From assembly GCA_902826165.1 (NCBI GenBank), contig CADEDV010000032.1, positions 1-42,482 on the forward strand: DNA of 42,482 nucleotides, read 5' to 3'. This document shows, piece after piece, positions 16,606-25,259 of the stretch. A program made the position numbers and the translations under genes. How positions within the stretch are numbered: the first letter of the stretch is position 1; each line of letters starts with the position of its first letter. The notes under the pieces are model-generated. The model was not told the origin of the DNA. It saw only the letters and a list, made by a program, of their open reading frames with translations, and did no database searches. This stretch comes from an uncultured Bacteroidota bacterium (GTDB lineage: Bacteria; Bacteroidota; Bacteroidia; Chitinophagales; Chitinophagaceae).

Positions 16606-18297
16606 TTACTTGTAATCCAGCCTGATTTCAGTTTCAATGGGTTCGTTCACTGCCTCCGTCCAACAGTCACAATTACAGTTCTTGGGTTTCAGGTTTTCGG
16701 CTTTTTTCAGTTCTTCGTTGATGGTTTTGAGGTTAACATCCGTTTTCCGGATCTCCGCAGCATTTTGTGCGTCTTTGACGGATATGGAAATGTCGCTCCC
16801 GCTGATCCGGCTAATTGTTGTATTAAACTCTTCTTTGGTCGCCAGTTGCAACGCAAGCTCCAGTTCCTGTTTGAGCCCGGTATTGAATTCTCTTATAGAA
16901 TAGGCAATTGACGATTCCGTTTCTGTCACAGCCATAATGTATGCAGTAACATCCTGCGGCAGGAATATCTTCCCGTTCTTATATACAAAAGCATATTCCT
17001 CTTTATTCCGTTCGGCAGGGCCTCCCTGTACATATACTTTTGCGGAAGGAATGATTAAGTACACCTGTACTTTTTCACGATACGCTCCAACGACCCGGAC
17101 AAACAATTCGCTTTCTTTTGCCCCATTGAAATCCTTCATCAGGATATCAATATTATACCAGCCGAATGTTTCAATAGTGAACTGATAGTATACAGCTCCA
17201 TCTTTGTTTGGTGAAACTATTTCATCATAGTTCAGCGGCGTGGCTGGCGGGTTATTTAAAGAAGGGAGAGACGGATTTTTAATTTCTTCCACGAGTGGTC
17301 CGTTCTCTTTAAGCAATTTTTCTTTCCTGTTGTCCAGGTCGTTTTTCTGCCTGGTTAATTTATCAGTTACAGACATATACCTGAAACAACTATCAATACA
17401 ATCATCTAAAAAAGCTTCGGAAGATACAGGAAGATTTCTTCTTTCACTTTCATTTTGTATGTACCTGTAAATATTGGTCAGATCGTCTTCTGATAATCCT
17501 GGGAAGGCTGTTCCTACTGAGCCATATCTTGCTCTTTGATTACAGAAATATAAATGCTGATTATACCAAAGCTCAGAATTGATATGGCTTAATTTCATTG
17601 TAAGTGACGGATTAAACCCAACAGTATCTGACGGCCATGCAACACCATCCCCCACACTTCGGGGGAAATGCAAACCATATCCTCTTACTAATAAAGTATC
17701 CCCGGAAAATCGTTTCAAAAAATGAGCAAGTTCGGGGCCGGTTCCTTGTTTCGCAATGTGATGGCAAGAGGCACATTGTGATTCAAAGAGTTGACGGCCA
17801 TTTTGAATCGCAGCTAGTTGTTTATTCTCTGGTAATGGAGCAGGGTCAGTCCAGTTAATGTTGCCATCTGTTGTGGTTTCACCCTTGTACAATTGCATAC
17901 CGGGTTCCAGGTAATTCGCTGGCAGGGCAACGTTAATAGCTTGCCTGATCGTTACATTTTGCCCCGCTTTGGCATTCACATAGATCATACCTCCGCTGGA
18001 AAGCGGCTCATCGCCTGCAGATGTGGTGAGGCCATACCTGATCATTTGCTCAAGTGAATAGGCTTCTTTTATTTCAAGAACAACGGTATTCCCATTATCA
18101 GTCGCAAGTGCACCTTTCGGGATCTTCAGTAAGGCACCGTTCTTTGTAACAAGGGTAGTATCCCGGTCAATTGTAATACTGTATTCATCTGCCTTCACAT
18201 CACCCGGTTTGGAAAGCAGGTTGTTGGTTTGCTGACTGGTATTACAGGCGATGATAACTACGGTAATAAGACTGAGCAGGGCAATGATCTTTTTCAT
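16606..18297 (-). CDS. Lipoprotein with ZU5-like region and cytochrome c domain, function unknown
   Basis: 563 residues. The signal peptide ends in a lipobox (VIIAC, Cys18). Residues 45-150 (TLVTKNGALLKIPKGAL ... VNAKAG) resemble the ZU5-like region seen in other Bacteroidota lipoproteins. Residues ~165-270 are cytochrome c-like, with the heme motif CASCH at 175-179. A charged helical stretch (LTRQKNDLDNRKEKLLKENG) follows, then a probable beta domain of about 130 residues and a cysteine-rich CNCDCW motif near the end. I do not recognise the combination. It could be a surface or periplasmic electron-transfer lipoprotein. A dyad sits just upstream. Confidence 0.75.
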   Translation of the reverse strand: MKKIIALLSLITVVIIACNTSQQTNNLLSKPGDVKADEYSITIDRDTTLVTKNGALLKIPKGALATDNGNTVVLEIKEAYSLEQMIRYGLTTSAGDEPLSSGGMIYVNAKAGQNVTIRQAINVALPANYLEPGMQLYKGETTTDGNINWTDPAPLPENKQLAAIQNGRQLFESQCASCHHIAKQGTGPELAHFLKRFSGDTLLVRGYGLHFPRSVGDGVAWPSDTVGFNPSLTMKLSHINSELWYNQHLYFCNQRARYGSVGTAFPGLSEDDLTNIYRYIQNESERRNLPVSSEAFLDDCIDSCFRYMSVTDKLTRQKNDLDNRKEKLLKENGPLVEEIKNPSLPSLNNPPATPLNYDEIVSPNKDGAVYYQFTIETFGWYNIDILMKDFNGAKESELFVRVVGAYREKVQVYLIIPSAKVYVQGGPAERNKEEYAFVYKNGKIFLPQDVTAYIMAVTETESSIAYSIREFNTGLKQELELALQLATKEEFNTTISRISGSDISISVKDAQNAAEIRKTDVNLKTINEELKKAENLKPKNCNCDCWTEAVNEPIETEIRLDYK

Positions 18298-18307
18298 AAA
18301 CAGGTTT

Positions 18308-18334
18308 GGGTATACTGAGATACAATTTATACCC
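18308..18334. promoter_or_regulatory. Dyad upstream of the cytochrome c lipoprotein gene
   Basis: GGGTATA-N13-TATACCC, perfect 7-bp arms, 11 bp upstream of the lipoprotein ATG at 18297. It could be an operator or a 5'-leader hairpin; no known motif was matched. Confidence 0.4.
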
Positions 18335-18386
18335 GTTTACATAAAAAGTAACCCGTCAATTTTGTATCACGGCTTTCCCGTTGCTT

Positions 18387-19892
18387 CTATACAATTGTTT
18401 TGAATGTAGCTCCCAGTTGTGTTATGATATCACCGGCGATCATCGCTTCCATCGAGTGTTCTTTTGCAGCCAGGTCGCCTGCCTTTCCATGTAAATAAAC
18501 TCCAAGGATCGCTGTTTCTGTCGAGCTGTATCCTTGTGCCATTAGCCCGGTCAATATGCCTGTCAGTACATCACCACTACCTGCTGTGGCCATACCTGCA
18601 TTGCCGGTGGCATTGAAAAAACCTTTCCCATCCGGGGTGGCAATAAAACTATGATGTCCTTTTAAAACAATGATACAATTCAGTTCTTTTGCTTTTTGCA
18701 GGCATAATAATATACGGTCAAACTCATTGGACGTTTCTCCAAACAATCTTTCAAATTCTTTCGGGTGCGGGGTTAGCAGGGAACCGGCGGGGATCAACGC
18801 CAGCAGGTCTTTCTGCGACGCCATGATATTTAATGCATCTGCATCCAGTACTACGGGATGGCGATAGATATCAAACAATTCCCGTAACAGCATTTTTGTT
18901 TCCGTGCCAGTACCGAGACCGGGACCAATTCCAATCGCATCATATTTGGTCAGATCATCTTCCACTTTTGTAGTAAAGGAAGAATTAAAATCAGTCAGCA
19001 GCATGGCTTCAGGGATACTGGTTTGTAAAATATCATACCCGCATTTGGGTACATGACAGGTGAGTAAACCAGCACCACTACGCAAGCAGGCTTTGGCACT
19101 TAATACAGTAGCACCCATTTTTCCATAACTGCCGGCAACAAGCAGTGCATGACCAAAATTTCCTTTGTGAGAGAAACGCTTTCTTGGTTTGTGTATGGAA
19201 TGGATGATGGTGTCATCCACCAGCTCAAACCGGTTCTGCAGTTGATTGTAAAAACCGGGATGCAGGCCAATATCAAGTATATGTATATCCCCGGTATATT
19301 CTTCATTCTCGGCAAAAAGAAAAGCTGCTTTATAACATTGGAAACTCAGGGTGTGAGTCGCTTCGATGATCGTATTGCCTTTGGAAGAGCGATCTACAAA
19401 CAAACCGCTTGAAATATCAATAGCAACGATCTCTGCACCTGAACAATTCATGTGATGAATTAGCTGTGCTGTTACGCCTTCAGGATTCCTGTTGAGACCG
19501 GAACCATATAACGCATCAATAATGACCTGGCCTTTGGGTATGGGATGAAAATTTTGTTCGGATTGAATAAAATGAATACTTGCCGCAGGCAACTGGTGAA
19601 GGCGATAAAGATTGGTTTGAAAATCATCCGTGCCCTTGTGCCCGAATTCAAGGATATGAATACTGACTGAGTAACCGGCTTCCAGCAATAAACGGGCTAT
19701 CGCAAGACCATCACCGCCATTATTGCCTTTACCGCAAAAAATTCCGAAGGAAGACGCTCCTTTATATTTCCCGAGTAACCAATCGGTACAACTTAGTGCA
19801 GCCCTTTCCATCAGGTCAATGGATGCAATGGGTTCCTGTTGAATCGTAAACTGATCCCATTGCCGTATTTCTTCTGCGGAAAGAATTTTCAT
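18387..19892 (-). CDS. nnr: Bifunctional NAD(P)H-hydrate epimerase / ADP-dependent dehydratase
   Basis: 501 residues, a fusion of two repair enzymes. The N-terminal half (YjeF_N, ~1-215; FGIFCGKGNNGGDGLAIARLL) epimerises damaged NAD(P)HX. The C-terminal half (~230-500) is a ribokinase-like dehydratase with NFGHALLVAGSYGKMGATVLSAKA, DAIGIGPGLGTG, VVLDADALN and the nucleotide-binding TGNAGMATAGSGDVLTGILTGL. The product repairs hydrated nicotinamide cofactors in the cytosol. Length matches bacterial fusions such as E. coli Nnr (YjeF). It lies 45 bp downstream of the serine hydrolase gene. Confidence 0.95.
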   Translation of the reverse strand: MKILSAEEIRQWDQFTIQQEPIASIDLMERAALSCTDWLLGKYKGASSFGIFCGKGNNGGDGLAIARLLLEAGYSVSIHILEFGHKGTDDFQTNLYRLHQLPAASIHFIQSEQNFHPIPKGQVIIDALYGSGLNRNPEGVTAQLIHHMNCSGAEIVAIDISSGLFVDRSSKGNTIIEATHTLSFQCYKAAFLFAENEEYTGDIHILDIGLHPGFYNQLQNRFELVDDTIIHSIHKPRKRFSHKGNFGHALLVAGSYGKMGATVLSAKACLRSGAGLLTCHVPKCGYDILQTSIPEAMLLTDFNSSFTTKVEDDLTKYDAIGIGPGLGTGTETKMLLRELFDIYRHPVVLDADALNIMASQKDLLALIPAGSLLTPHPKEFERLFGETSNEFDRILLCLQKAKELNCIIVLKGHHSFIATPDGKGFFNATGNAGMATAGSGDVLTGILTGLMAQGYSSTETAILGVYLHGKAGDLAAKEHSMEAMIAGDIITQLGATFKTIV

Positions 19893-19937
19893 ATTCTAAA
19901 GTTGAGAAACAATCGGCAGAAAAAGAATGATCGGGTA

Positions 19938-21197
19938 TTACTTTTTGGTTTCAGTCTTTGTATTAGTAGGTTTGACCGTTTGCTTTTTAGAAGTTTCAGT
20001 CTTTTTAGCAGGGCTGGTTGTTACCAGGGATTCTGATTCTTCCTCGTCCGGCTTGCCACCCTGTTGGTAATCGCCAAAAAGATCATAGGATAGCCTTGCC
20101 GTATTGTAGACAGCACGGGTGAATTTATTACCGAGGATAATAATAGTTACTTTCTCATCAAGTAGGCGCACAAAAGCCGCATTGAAACCATGCCACCTGC
20201 CGAAATGGTAGATCACTTTTTTACCATTGGGCATCTGCAGCATCCTGAACCCGAGCCCGTAGTTATGGATGGAGGGTCTTTCCAAACTATACGGTTTGTA
20301 AGCAGAATCCTGAAATTCTTTACTTAACACCTGGTCTGTATATAAAGCCTGGTCCCATTTCAATATATCTCTTGGCGTGGAATAGATATTCTTATCACCA
20401 TAGGTCAGTTCCAGGAAATCATTTTGCCAGAAAGCGTTGTTATAATTAAATGAAGGAAGCGACCTTGCAGAATCTGCTTGTGTGAACACATAGGTATAAT
20501 TCATCTGTAGCGGCTGAAAGAATTTCTGCTGCATATATTCCGGGAAACTTTTACCACTGATCTTTTCAACGATCAGGGCCAGCAGCACATAATTGGTATT
20601 GCTGTAGCTGAACCTTGTACCGGCTTTAAAACTCTTATTGGGCCTTTCGGTATACAGCATTTGCAATACATCAGTATTGGTCACATATTTCTTTTTATCC
20701 CATTTGCTGTTGGGAACAAAATATACATAATTGGGTAAACCACTGCGATGGTTCAGCAGCATTTGCACCGTGATGCCGGTATAAGGGAAACCGGGAAAAA
20801 ATTTGCCCAGTGAATCGTTCAGCAATAGTTTATTTTCCTGCACCATTCTTAAAATAGCGACGGCAGTAAAAGGTTTGCTGCTGGACGCCAAATGAAAAGC
20901 CGTACTGTCAGTAAGCAGCTCTTTTTTACGGAGATCAATTTTACCGGTATATTTTTCATAGAGGATAGCTCCGTTCTTTGCCACCAGTATGGCACCGTTA
21001 AAGCCCCGGAAATTCAACGCTGAATCAAACCATGCCGGTAATATGCGCTGGTAATACCTGAATTCTTCTTTGGATAATTCGGAGGGGGTGGGAGGATAGT
21101 AGTCCAGTGAATCATCCGGTTTCTTTGCTTCCGGTGATCCCAGGTTACAACCACTAACAACTGTGAGTAAGAGAATAGTGTACAGAATGTTTTTCAA
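19938..21197 (-). CDS. Serine hydrolase lipoprotein, beta-lactamase / DD-peptidase class C fold
   Basis: 419 residues with a lipobox (VVSGC, Cys17). The catalytic SxxK is S105-SS-K108 in FHLASSSKPFTAVAIL. The second motif is YSN at 198-200 (FSYSNTNYVLLALI). Late in the domain, VIYHFGRWHGFNAAFV supplies the HxG-like third motif. The tail beyond residue ~385 is low-complexity, rich in Lys, Thr and Glu. Family members include esterases, DD-peptidases and class C lactamases; a role in envelope or peptide metabolism is likely, and resistance should not be inferred. Confidence 0.87.
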   Translation of the reverse strand: MKNILYTILLLTVVSGCNLGSPEAKKPDDSLDYYPPTPSELSKEEFRYYQRILPAWFDSALNFRGFNGAILVAKNGAILYEKYTGKIDLRKKELLTDSTAFHLASSSKPFTAVAILRMVQENKLLLNDSLGKFFPGFPYTGITVQMLLNHRSGLPNYVYFVPNSKWDKKKYVTNTDVLQMLYTERPNKSFKAGTRFSYSNTNYVLLALIVEKISGKSFPEYMQQKFFQPLQMNYTYVFTQADSARSLPSFNYNNAFWQNDFLELTYGDKNIYSTPRDILKWDQALYTDQVLSKEFQDSAYKPYSLERPSIHNYGLGFRMLQMPNGKKVIYHFGRWHGFNAAFVRLLDEKVTIIILGNKFTRAVYNTARLSYDLFGDYQQGGKPDEEESESLVTTSPAKKTETSKKQTVKPTNTKTETKK

Positions 21198-21289
21198 TCA
21201 GGATTATTTGGACGAAAATAACAGGGCAAGGATTATGCCGGATCGTCAACTTTTCCCCAGCTGTTAATTAGTCTTACGCAGGACGGGGT

Positions 21290-21297
21290 TATATTTG
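21290..21297 (+). promoter_or_regulatory. -7 element of serA
   Basis: TATATTTG is an exact TAnnTTTG match ending 6 bp before the serA ATG. A TTG inside this element could be taken as a start codon in the same frame; it is better read as promoter. Confidence 0.6.
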
Positions 21298-21303
21298 CAA
21301 ACT

Positions 21304-22542
21304 ATGGCACCCAGCAATCCCACCAGTTATCCCAAAGAAAAGATCCGGATACTTTTTTTAGAGAATATCAGTGATGCAGCAGTAAAGAATTTTCGCCAGC
21401 ATGGTTATGTGCAGGTGGAAAAAATTACCAAGGCACTGACAGAAGATGAACTGATCGATGAGATCAAAGATGTGCATATACTGGGTATCCGTTCCAAGAC
21501 ACAGGTCACTAAAAAAATACTGGATGCTGCAAAAAAACTGCAGGCCATCGGTTGTTTTTGTATTGGGGTGAACCAGGTGGACCTGAAAGCTGCTACCAAA
21601 AATGGGGTGGTTGTCTTTAATGCTCCTTATTCCAATACAAGATCAGTAGCGGAGCTGGTGATCGGTCTTGCCATCATGCTGATCCGTCGTATTCCCGATA
21701 AGAATAAAGCGGCGCATGAAGGTATCTGGATGAAAGATGCCAAAGGAAGTTATGAATTGAGGGGAAAGACATTGGGTATAATTGGGTATGGTAATATCGG
21801 CTCTCAAGTAAGTGTGCTGGCGGAAGCCTTAGGTATGAAAGTGCTGTTCTATGATGTGGAAACAAAACTACCACTGGGTAATGCGTCTGATGGAAAAACA
21901 CTGAAAGAAGTGTTGAGCAAAGCCGATGTGGTAACGCTGCATGTGCCGGAAACTTCACATACAAAGAACCTGGTCAATAAGAACAACCTGAAGTATTTTA
22001 AGAAAGGAGCGATCCTGATCAACTATGCGAGGGGAGAAGTGGTGGACCTGGATGCACTGCGAAAAGCAATTATTGAGGAACATATTGGCGGCGCAGCCAT
22101 TGATGTATTTCCCTGGGAGCCGGAAAAGAACGGGGACCGTTTTCAAACACCGTTGCAGGACCTGCCGAATGTGATCCTGACACCGCATATCGGTGGCTCC
22201 ACCGAAGAAGCACAAATGAATATCGGCGAGGATGTGAGTGTGAAATTGTTCAACTACCTGGAGAAAGGAATGACTTTTGGTTCTCACACAGTCCCTGCAT
22301 TGGCCCTGCCGCCACAGGAAGGATCTCACCGTATCCTGCATATCCATAAAAATGTTCCGGGTGTTTTATCAGAGATCAATACGCAGTTATCCAAACACAA
22401 GATCAATATCGTAGGGCAGTACCTCAAGACCAATGAAGATATTGGCTACGTGGTGCTGGATGTGGACAAGCAATTATCCAACCGGGCCTTGCAGTTACTG
22501 AAAGAAGTGAAGGATACAATCAAAGTGAGGATGTTGTATTAA
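21304..22542 (+). CDS. serA: D-3-phosphoglycerate dehydrogenase
   Basis: 412 residues from the ATG at 21304. It oxidises 3-phosphoglycerate with NAD+ in the first step of serine synthesis. The NAD-binding motif GKTLGIIGYGNIGSQ is complete, with catalytic signatures INYARGEVVDLDAL and LTPHIGGSTEEAQ (the His of the Glu-His relay). Residues ~335-412 form a regulatory ACT domain (RILHIHKNVPGVLSEINTQL), as in E. coli SerA. A terminator follows. Confidence 0.95.
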   Translation: MAPSNPTSYPKEKIRILFLENISDAAVKNFRQHGYVQVEKITKALTEDELIDEIKDVHILGIRSKTQVTKKILDAAKKLQAIGCFCIGVNQVDLKAATKNGVVVFNAPYSNTRSVAELVIGLAIMLIRRIPDKNKAAHEGIWMKDAKGSYELRGKTLGIIGYGNIGSQVSVLAEALGMKVLFYDVETKLPLGNASDGKTLKEVLSKADVVTLHVPETSHTKNLVNKNNLKYFKKGAILINYARGEVVDLDALRKAIIEEHIGGAAIDVFPWEPEKNGDRFQTPLQDLPNVILTPHIGGSTEEAQMNIGEDVSVKLFNYLEKGMTFGSHTVPALALPPQEGSHRILHIHKNVPGVLSEINTQLSKHKINIVGQYLKTNEDIGYVVLDVDKQLSNRALQLLKEVKDTIKVRMLY

Positions 22543-22572
22543 ATATAAAAGGTAATAATAGCATTGAATTGT

Positions 22573-22597
22573 AAGGACTTCCACAAGTCCTTTTTTT
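22573..22597 (+). terminator. Terminator after serA
   Basis: Perfect 8-bp stem AAGGACTT / AAGTCCTT with a CCAC loop, running into seven T. Confidence 0.92.
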
Positions 22598-22619
22598 ATG
22601 AGAAAAATATTCTTTCCTA

Positions 22620-22643
22620 TATTTTCAATAATTATTGAAAATA
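22620..22643. promoter_or_regulatory. 24-bp perfect palindrome upstream of the NADH dehydrogenase gene
   Basis: The half-site is TATTTTCAATAA and the other half is its exact reverse complement, with no spacer. It ends 3 bp before a TAAGTTTG -7 element and so covers the -33 region. That position suits a repressor operator; the AT-rich core is the only caveat. Confidence 0.6.
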
Positions 22644-22646
22644 ATG

Positions 22647-22654
22647 TAAGTTTG
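22647..22654 (+). promoter_or_regulatory. -7 element of the NADH dehydrogenase operon
   Basis: TAAGTTTG matches TAnnTTTG exactly, 19 bp before the ATG at 22674. The matching -33 region is occupied by the palindrome. Confidence 0.6.
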
Positions 22655-22673
22655 TATCACAAAATGATTTTTT

Positions 22674-23948
22674 ATGAAAGTAGTCATCGTTGGCGGGGGA
22701 TTCGGGGGACTCAGGTTGGCCCGCCAGCTCAATAATAAGGCCGGGTTTGAAGTGATACTTATTGATAAATTTAACTATCACCAGTTTCAGCCCTTGTTTT
22801 ACCAGGTGGCCACGGCAGGACTGGATGCAAGTAATATTTCTTTCCCGTTAAGAAAGGTGTTTCAGAAAAGTAAGAATGTCAGGATAAGGCTGGCGGAATT
22901 GAAAAAGGTGGTGGCCGCTGAGAATAAAGTGATCACTGATACAGAAGAGATACCTTATGATGTGCTGGTGCTGGCCACGGGTGCCGATACCAATTTCTTC
23001 GGCAATAAAAACCTTGAGCAACATGCTTTCCCGATGAAATCAACGGTGGAAGCTTTGCAGATCCGTCACCGGTTGCTGCAATTGTTTGAAGATGCTCATG
23101 CTATACAGAATAAGGAAGAACTGCAACGACTGATGAATATTGTAGTGGTGGGTGGTGGCCCCACCGGTGTGGAAGTATCGGGGGCATTAGCAGAGATGAA
23201 AAAATATGTGTTGCCCAAAGACTATCCCGAACTTGATTTTTCGCAGATGAATATTTACCTGCTGGAAGGAGCCGGTAAAACACTGGTAGCGATGAGTGAA
23301 AAATCATCTACCCAATCACAACAGTATTTATCCAAACTGGGTGTGACGGTGATGACGAATACACTGGTAAAAGATTATGATGGTAAAGAAGTGTTGTTGC
23401 AGGATGGCAATACGATCCCTGCTGCTACGGTGATATGGGCCGCCGGTATCAAAGGGAATATACCCGCTGGTTTTGACCAGTCGCTTATTGCCCGGGGGAA
23501 CAGGATCAAAACAGACCGTTACTGCCGGGTGCAGGGATATAATAATATATATGCACTGGGCGACCTGGCTTATATGGAAACACCCAAATATCCCAACAGC
23601 CATCCGCAGGTGGCACCGGTGGCCATTCAACAGGCAGACATGCTGGCCAGCAACCTTGTGCTGATCGAAAAGAAATCGGATCTCAGCCGTCAATATGAAT
23701 TTGAATACAACGACAAAGGCTCGATGGCAACCGTCGGCAGAAACCTGGCCGTGGTGGATGTGCCCAAACCCAAATTACATTTTGGAGGCTTTATTGCCTG
23801 GCTGATCTGGATGGGATTGCACCTGATGCTGATACTGGGTGTCAAGAACAGGTTCTTTGTATTCAGTAACTGGCTCTATAACTATTTCACCTATGATCAG
23901 AACCTGCGGTTGATATTTAAAGAATTCAATAAGCCTGTCAATAAATGA
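22674..23948 (+). CDS. ndh: Type II NADH:quinone dehydrogenase-like FAD oxidoreductase
   Basis: 424 residues. The FAD-binding Rossmann motif VIVGGGFGGLRLARQL opens the protein and the NADH-binding motif IVVVGGGPTGVEVSGALAEM is near residues 157-177. FNYHQFQPLFYQVATAGL is the quinone-site region of NDH-2 enzymes and YALGDLAYM the late FAD motif. The C-terminal ~50 residues (FIAWLIWMGLHLMLILGVKNRFFVFSNW) are hydrophobic and anchor it to the membrane. It passes electrons from NADH to menaquinone without pumping protons. It overlaps the DUF2071 gene by 4 bp (ATGA). Confidence 0.9.
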   Translation: MKVVIVGGGFGGLRLARQLNNKAGFEVILIDKFNYHQFQPLFYQVATAGLDASNISFPLRKVFQKSKNVRIRLAELKKVVAAENKVITDTEEIPYDVLVLATGADTNFFGNKNLEQHAFPMKSTVEALQIRHRLLQLFEDAHAIQNKEELQRLMNIVVVGGGPTGVEVSGALAEMKKYVLPKDYPELDFSQMNIYLLEGAGKTLVAMSEKSSTQSQQYLSKLGVTVMTNTLVKDYDGKEVLLQDGNTIPAATVIWAAGIKGNIPAGFDQSLIARGNRIKTDRYCRVQGYNNIYALGDLAYMETPKYPNSHPQVAPVAIQQADMLASNLVLIEKKSDLSRQYEFEYNDKGSMATVGRNLAVVDVPKPKLHFGGFIAWLIWMGLHLMLILGVKNRFFVFSNWLYNYFTYDQNLRLIFKEFNKPVNK

Positions 23949-24658
23949 GTAAAAGAAAATTTCTTACTGCAGAATGGCGAAAACTGGTAATGGCCAATTA
24001 TGAAATTGATCCGGGTATATTACATAAATATGTACCTGCAGGAACGGAATTAGACAGCTGGAATAATAAGCACTATGTGAGCCTGGTTGGGTTTATGTTC
24101 ATGAAGACAAAAGTGTTGGGTATCCGTGTTCCGTTTCATACAAACTTCCCGGAAGTTAACCTGCGACTTTATGTTCGTTACAAAGATGGATGTGAATGGA
24201 AAAGAGGTGTGGTTTTTATCAGCGAGATCGTTCCTAAGCCGGCCTTATCGTTTGTAGCTAATACGCTATATAATGAACATTACAGCACACTGCCCATGAA
24301 ACATGAATGGAAGCAGGATAAGAATAACTTATTCGTAAGTTATCAATGGAAGAAGAAAGGGAAATGGAATAAACTGGAAGTAAATAGCCAGGCGGAAGCC
24401 ATTCCATTACAACCGGGAACTAAAGAAGAGTTTATCACACAGCATTTTTGGGGATATACTTCAGTCAATAATAAGAAGACGGCAGAGTATCATGTTGATC
24501 ACCCGAGGTGGGAAATCTATCCGGTAAATGATTTTGTGATTGATTGTGATTTTGAAGGCTTGTATGGAAGCGATTTTGCTATACTCAACAGGCAGCCGGC
24601 ATCCATTTTCCTGGCAGAAGGAAGTGCTATTAGTGTGTACAATAAACGGGTTCTTTGA
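23945..24658 (+). CDS. DUF2071 (YqjF-like) protein
   Basis: 237 residues, no signal peptide. FLTAEWRKLVMANYEIDPGILHKYVPAGTELDSWNNKHYVSLVGFMF at the start and NLRLYVRYKDGCEWKRGVVFISEIVPK after it are the conserved core of DUF2071. The biochemical function of the family is not established. It is translationally coupled to the NADH dehydrogenase by an ATGA overlap, so the two are coexpressed. Confidence 0.85.
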   Translation: MSKRKFLTAEWRKLVMANYEIDPGILHKYVPAGTELDSWNNKHYVSLVGFMFMKTKVLGIRVPFHTNFPEVNLRLYVRYKDGCEWKRGVVFISEIVPKPALSFVANTLYNEHYSTLPMKHEWKQDKNNLFVSYQWKKKGKWNKLEVNSQAEAIPLQPGTKEEFITQHFWGYTSVNNKKTAEYHVDHPRWEIYPVNDFVIDCDFEGLYGSDFAILNRQPASIFLAEGSAISVYNKRVL

Positions 24659-24677
24659 TTTTATAAATTACTAACTG

Positions 24678-25190
24678 TTATTTCAGTTCTTTGAGGATTT
24701 TCCGGGCCCTTGACCGGAACGCAGGCGATTCATTGTCCCATTGCGTTTCAATAATGGTACGCAGTTCATTTTTTATTTCCGGGTACTGGCGGGAGAGGTT
24801 CTGTAATACCGTTAACGAAAAAGCCTTCACCGCCGGTTTCTCTTTGGGGCTGATGATATAATCAAAGCAAAGGTTCATCACATCGCCCTGGTATTTTTTA
24901 GGAATATCCATATCCTGCAGCAGGCGAACCAAATTGCGTTTTACAGCATCATGCAGGTTGGGCTGTTTCAGGTAGCGGAGCAGTTTGGCAAAATGTTTTT
25001 GAACAAGGGCAGGATGTGCGGCAACAGCATAACTCAGCGGCCAGGCAGCCCGTTGTACAACCTTGTATTCATCGCTTGTAAAAAGAGTAAACAACTGGTC
25101 GAAGCGTTGCTGGTTGCTGCCGATCCATTGAACGACTTTATCAGCCTGTGCTTTGGAATGTTCGGCGAGTAAGGTATCCCTCAGGTTCAT
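24678..25190 (-). CDS. HEAT-repeat-like helical protein
   Basis: 170 residues from the ATG at 25190 (MNLRDTLLAEHSKAQADKVVQWIGSN). The whole protein is helical pairs resembling HEAT/ARM repeats, e.g. VVQRAAWPLSYAVAAHPALVQKHFAKLLRYL and AVKAFSLTVLQNLSRQYPEIKNELRTIIE. It has no signal peptide, so it is probably cytoplasmic and a protein-binding scaffold. The start lies 16 bp beyond a terminator-like hairpin, which leaves little room for an independent promoter; expression may depend on readthrough from the upstream gene. Confidence 0.7.
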   Translation of the reverse strand: MNLRDTLLAEHSKAQADKVVQWIGSNQQRFDQLFTLFTSDEYKVVQRAAWPLSYAVAAHPALVQKHFAKLLRYLKQPNLHDAVKRNLVRLLQDMDIPKKYQGDVMNLCFDYIISPKEKPAVKAFSLTVLQNLSRQYPEIKNELRTIIETQWDNESPAFRSRARKILKELK

Positions 25191-25206
25191 AACCCTGTAA
25201 AAATAC

Positions 25207-25236
25207 AAAAGGCAACTTTTGGAAAAGCTGCCTTTT
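25207..25236 (-). terminator. Terminator after the Bax-inhibitor-1 gene
   Basis: Read on the - strand, AAAAGGCAGCTTTT pairs over 14 positions with AAAAGTTGCCTTTT (one G-U) around a CC loop, and ends in T residues. It lies 23 bp after the BI-1 stop and directly ahead of the HEAT-like gene. Confidence 0.75.
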
Positions 25237-25259
25237 GTAAACTAAGGTGATGAGATATA

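Noticed and set aside
21295-21303. TTG start for serA
   Set aside because: The TTG is part of an exact -7 promoter element; the ATG 9 bp on gives the normal start.
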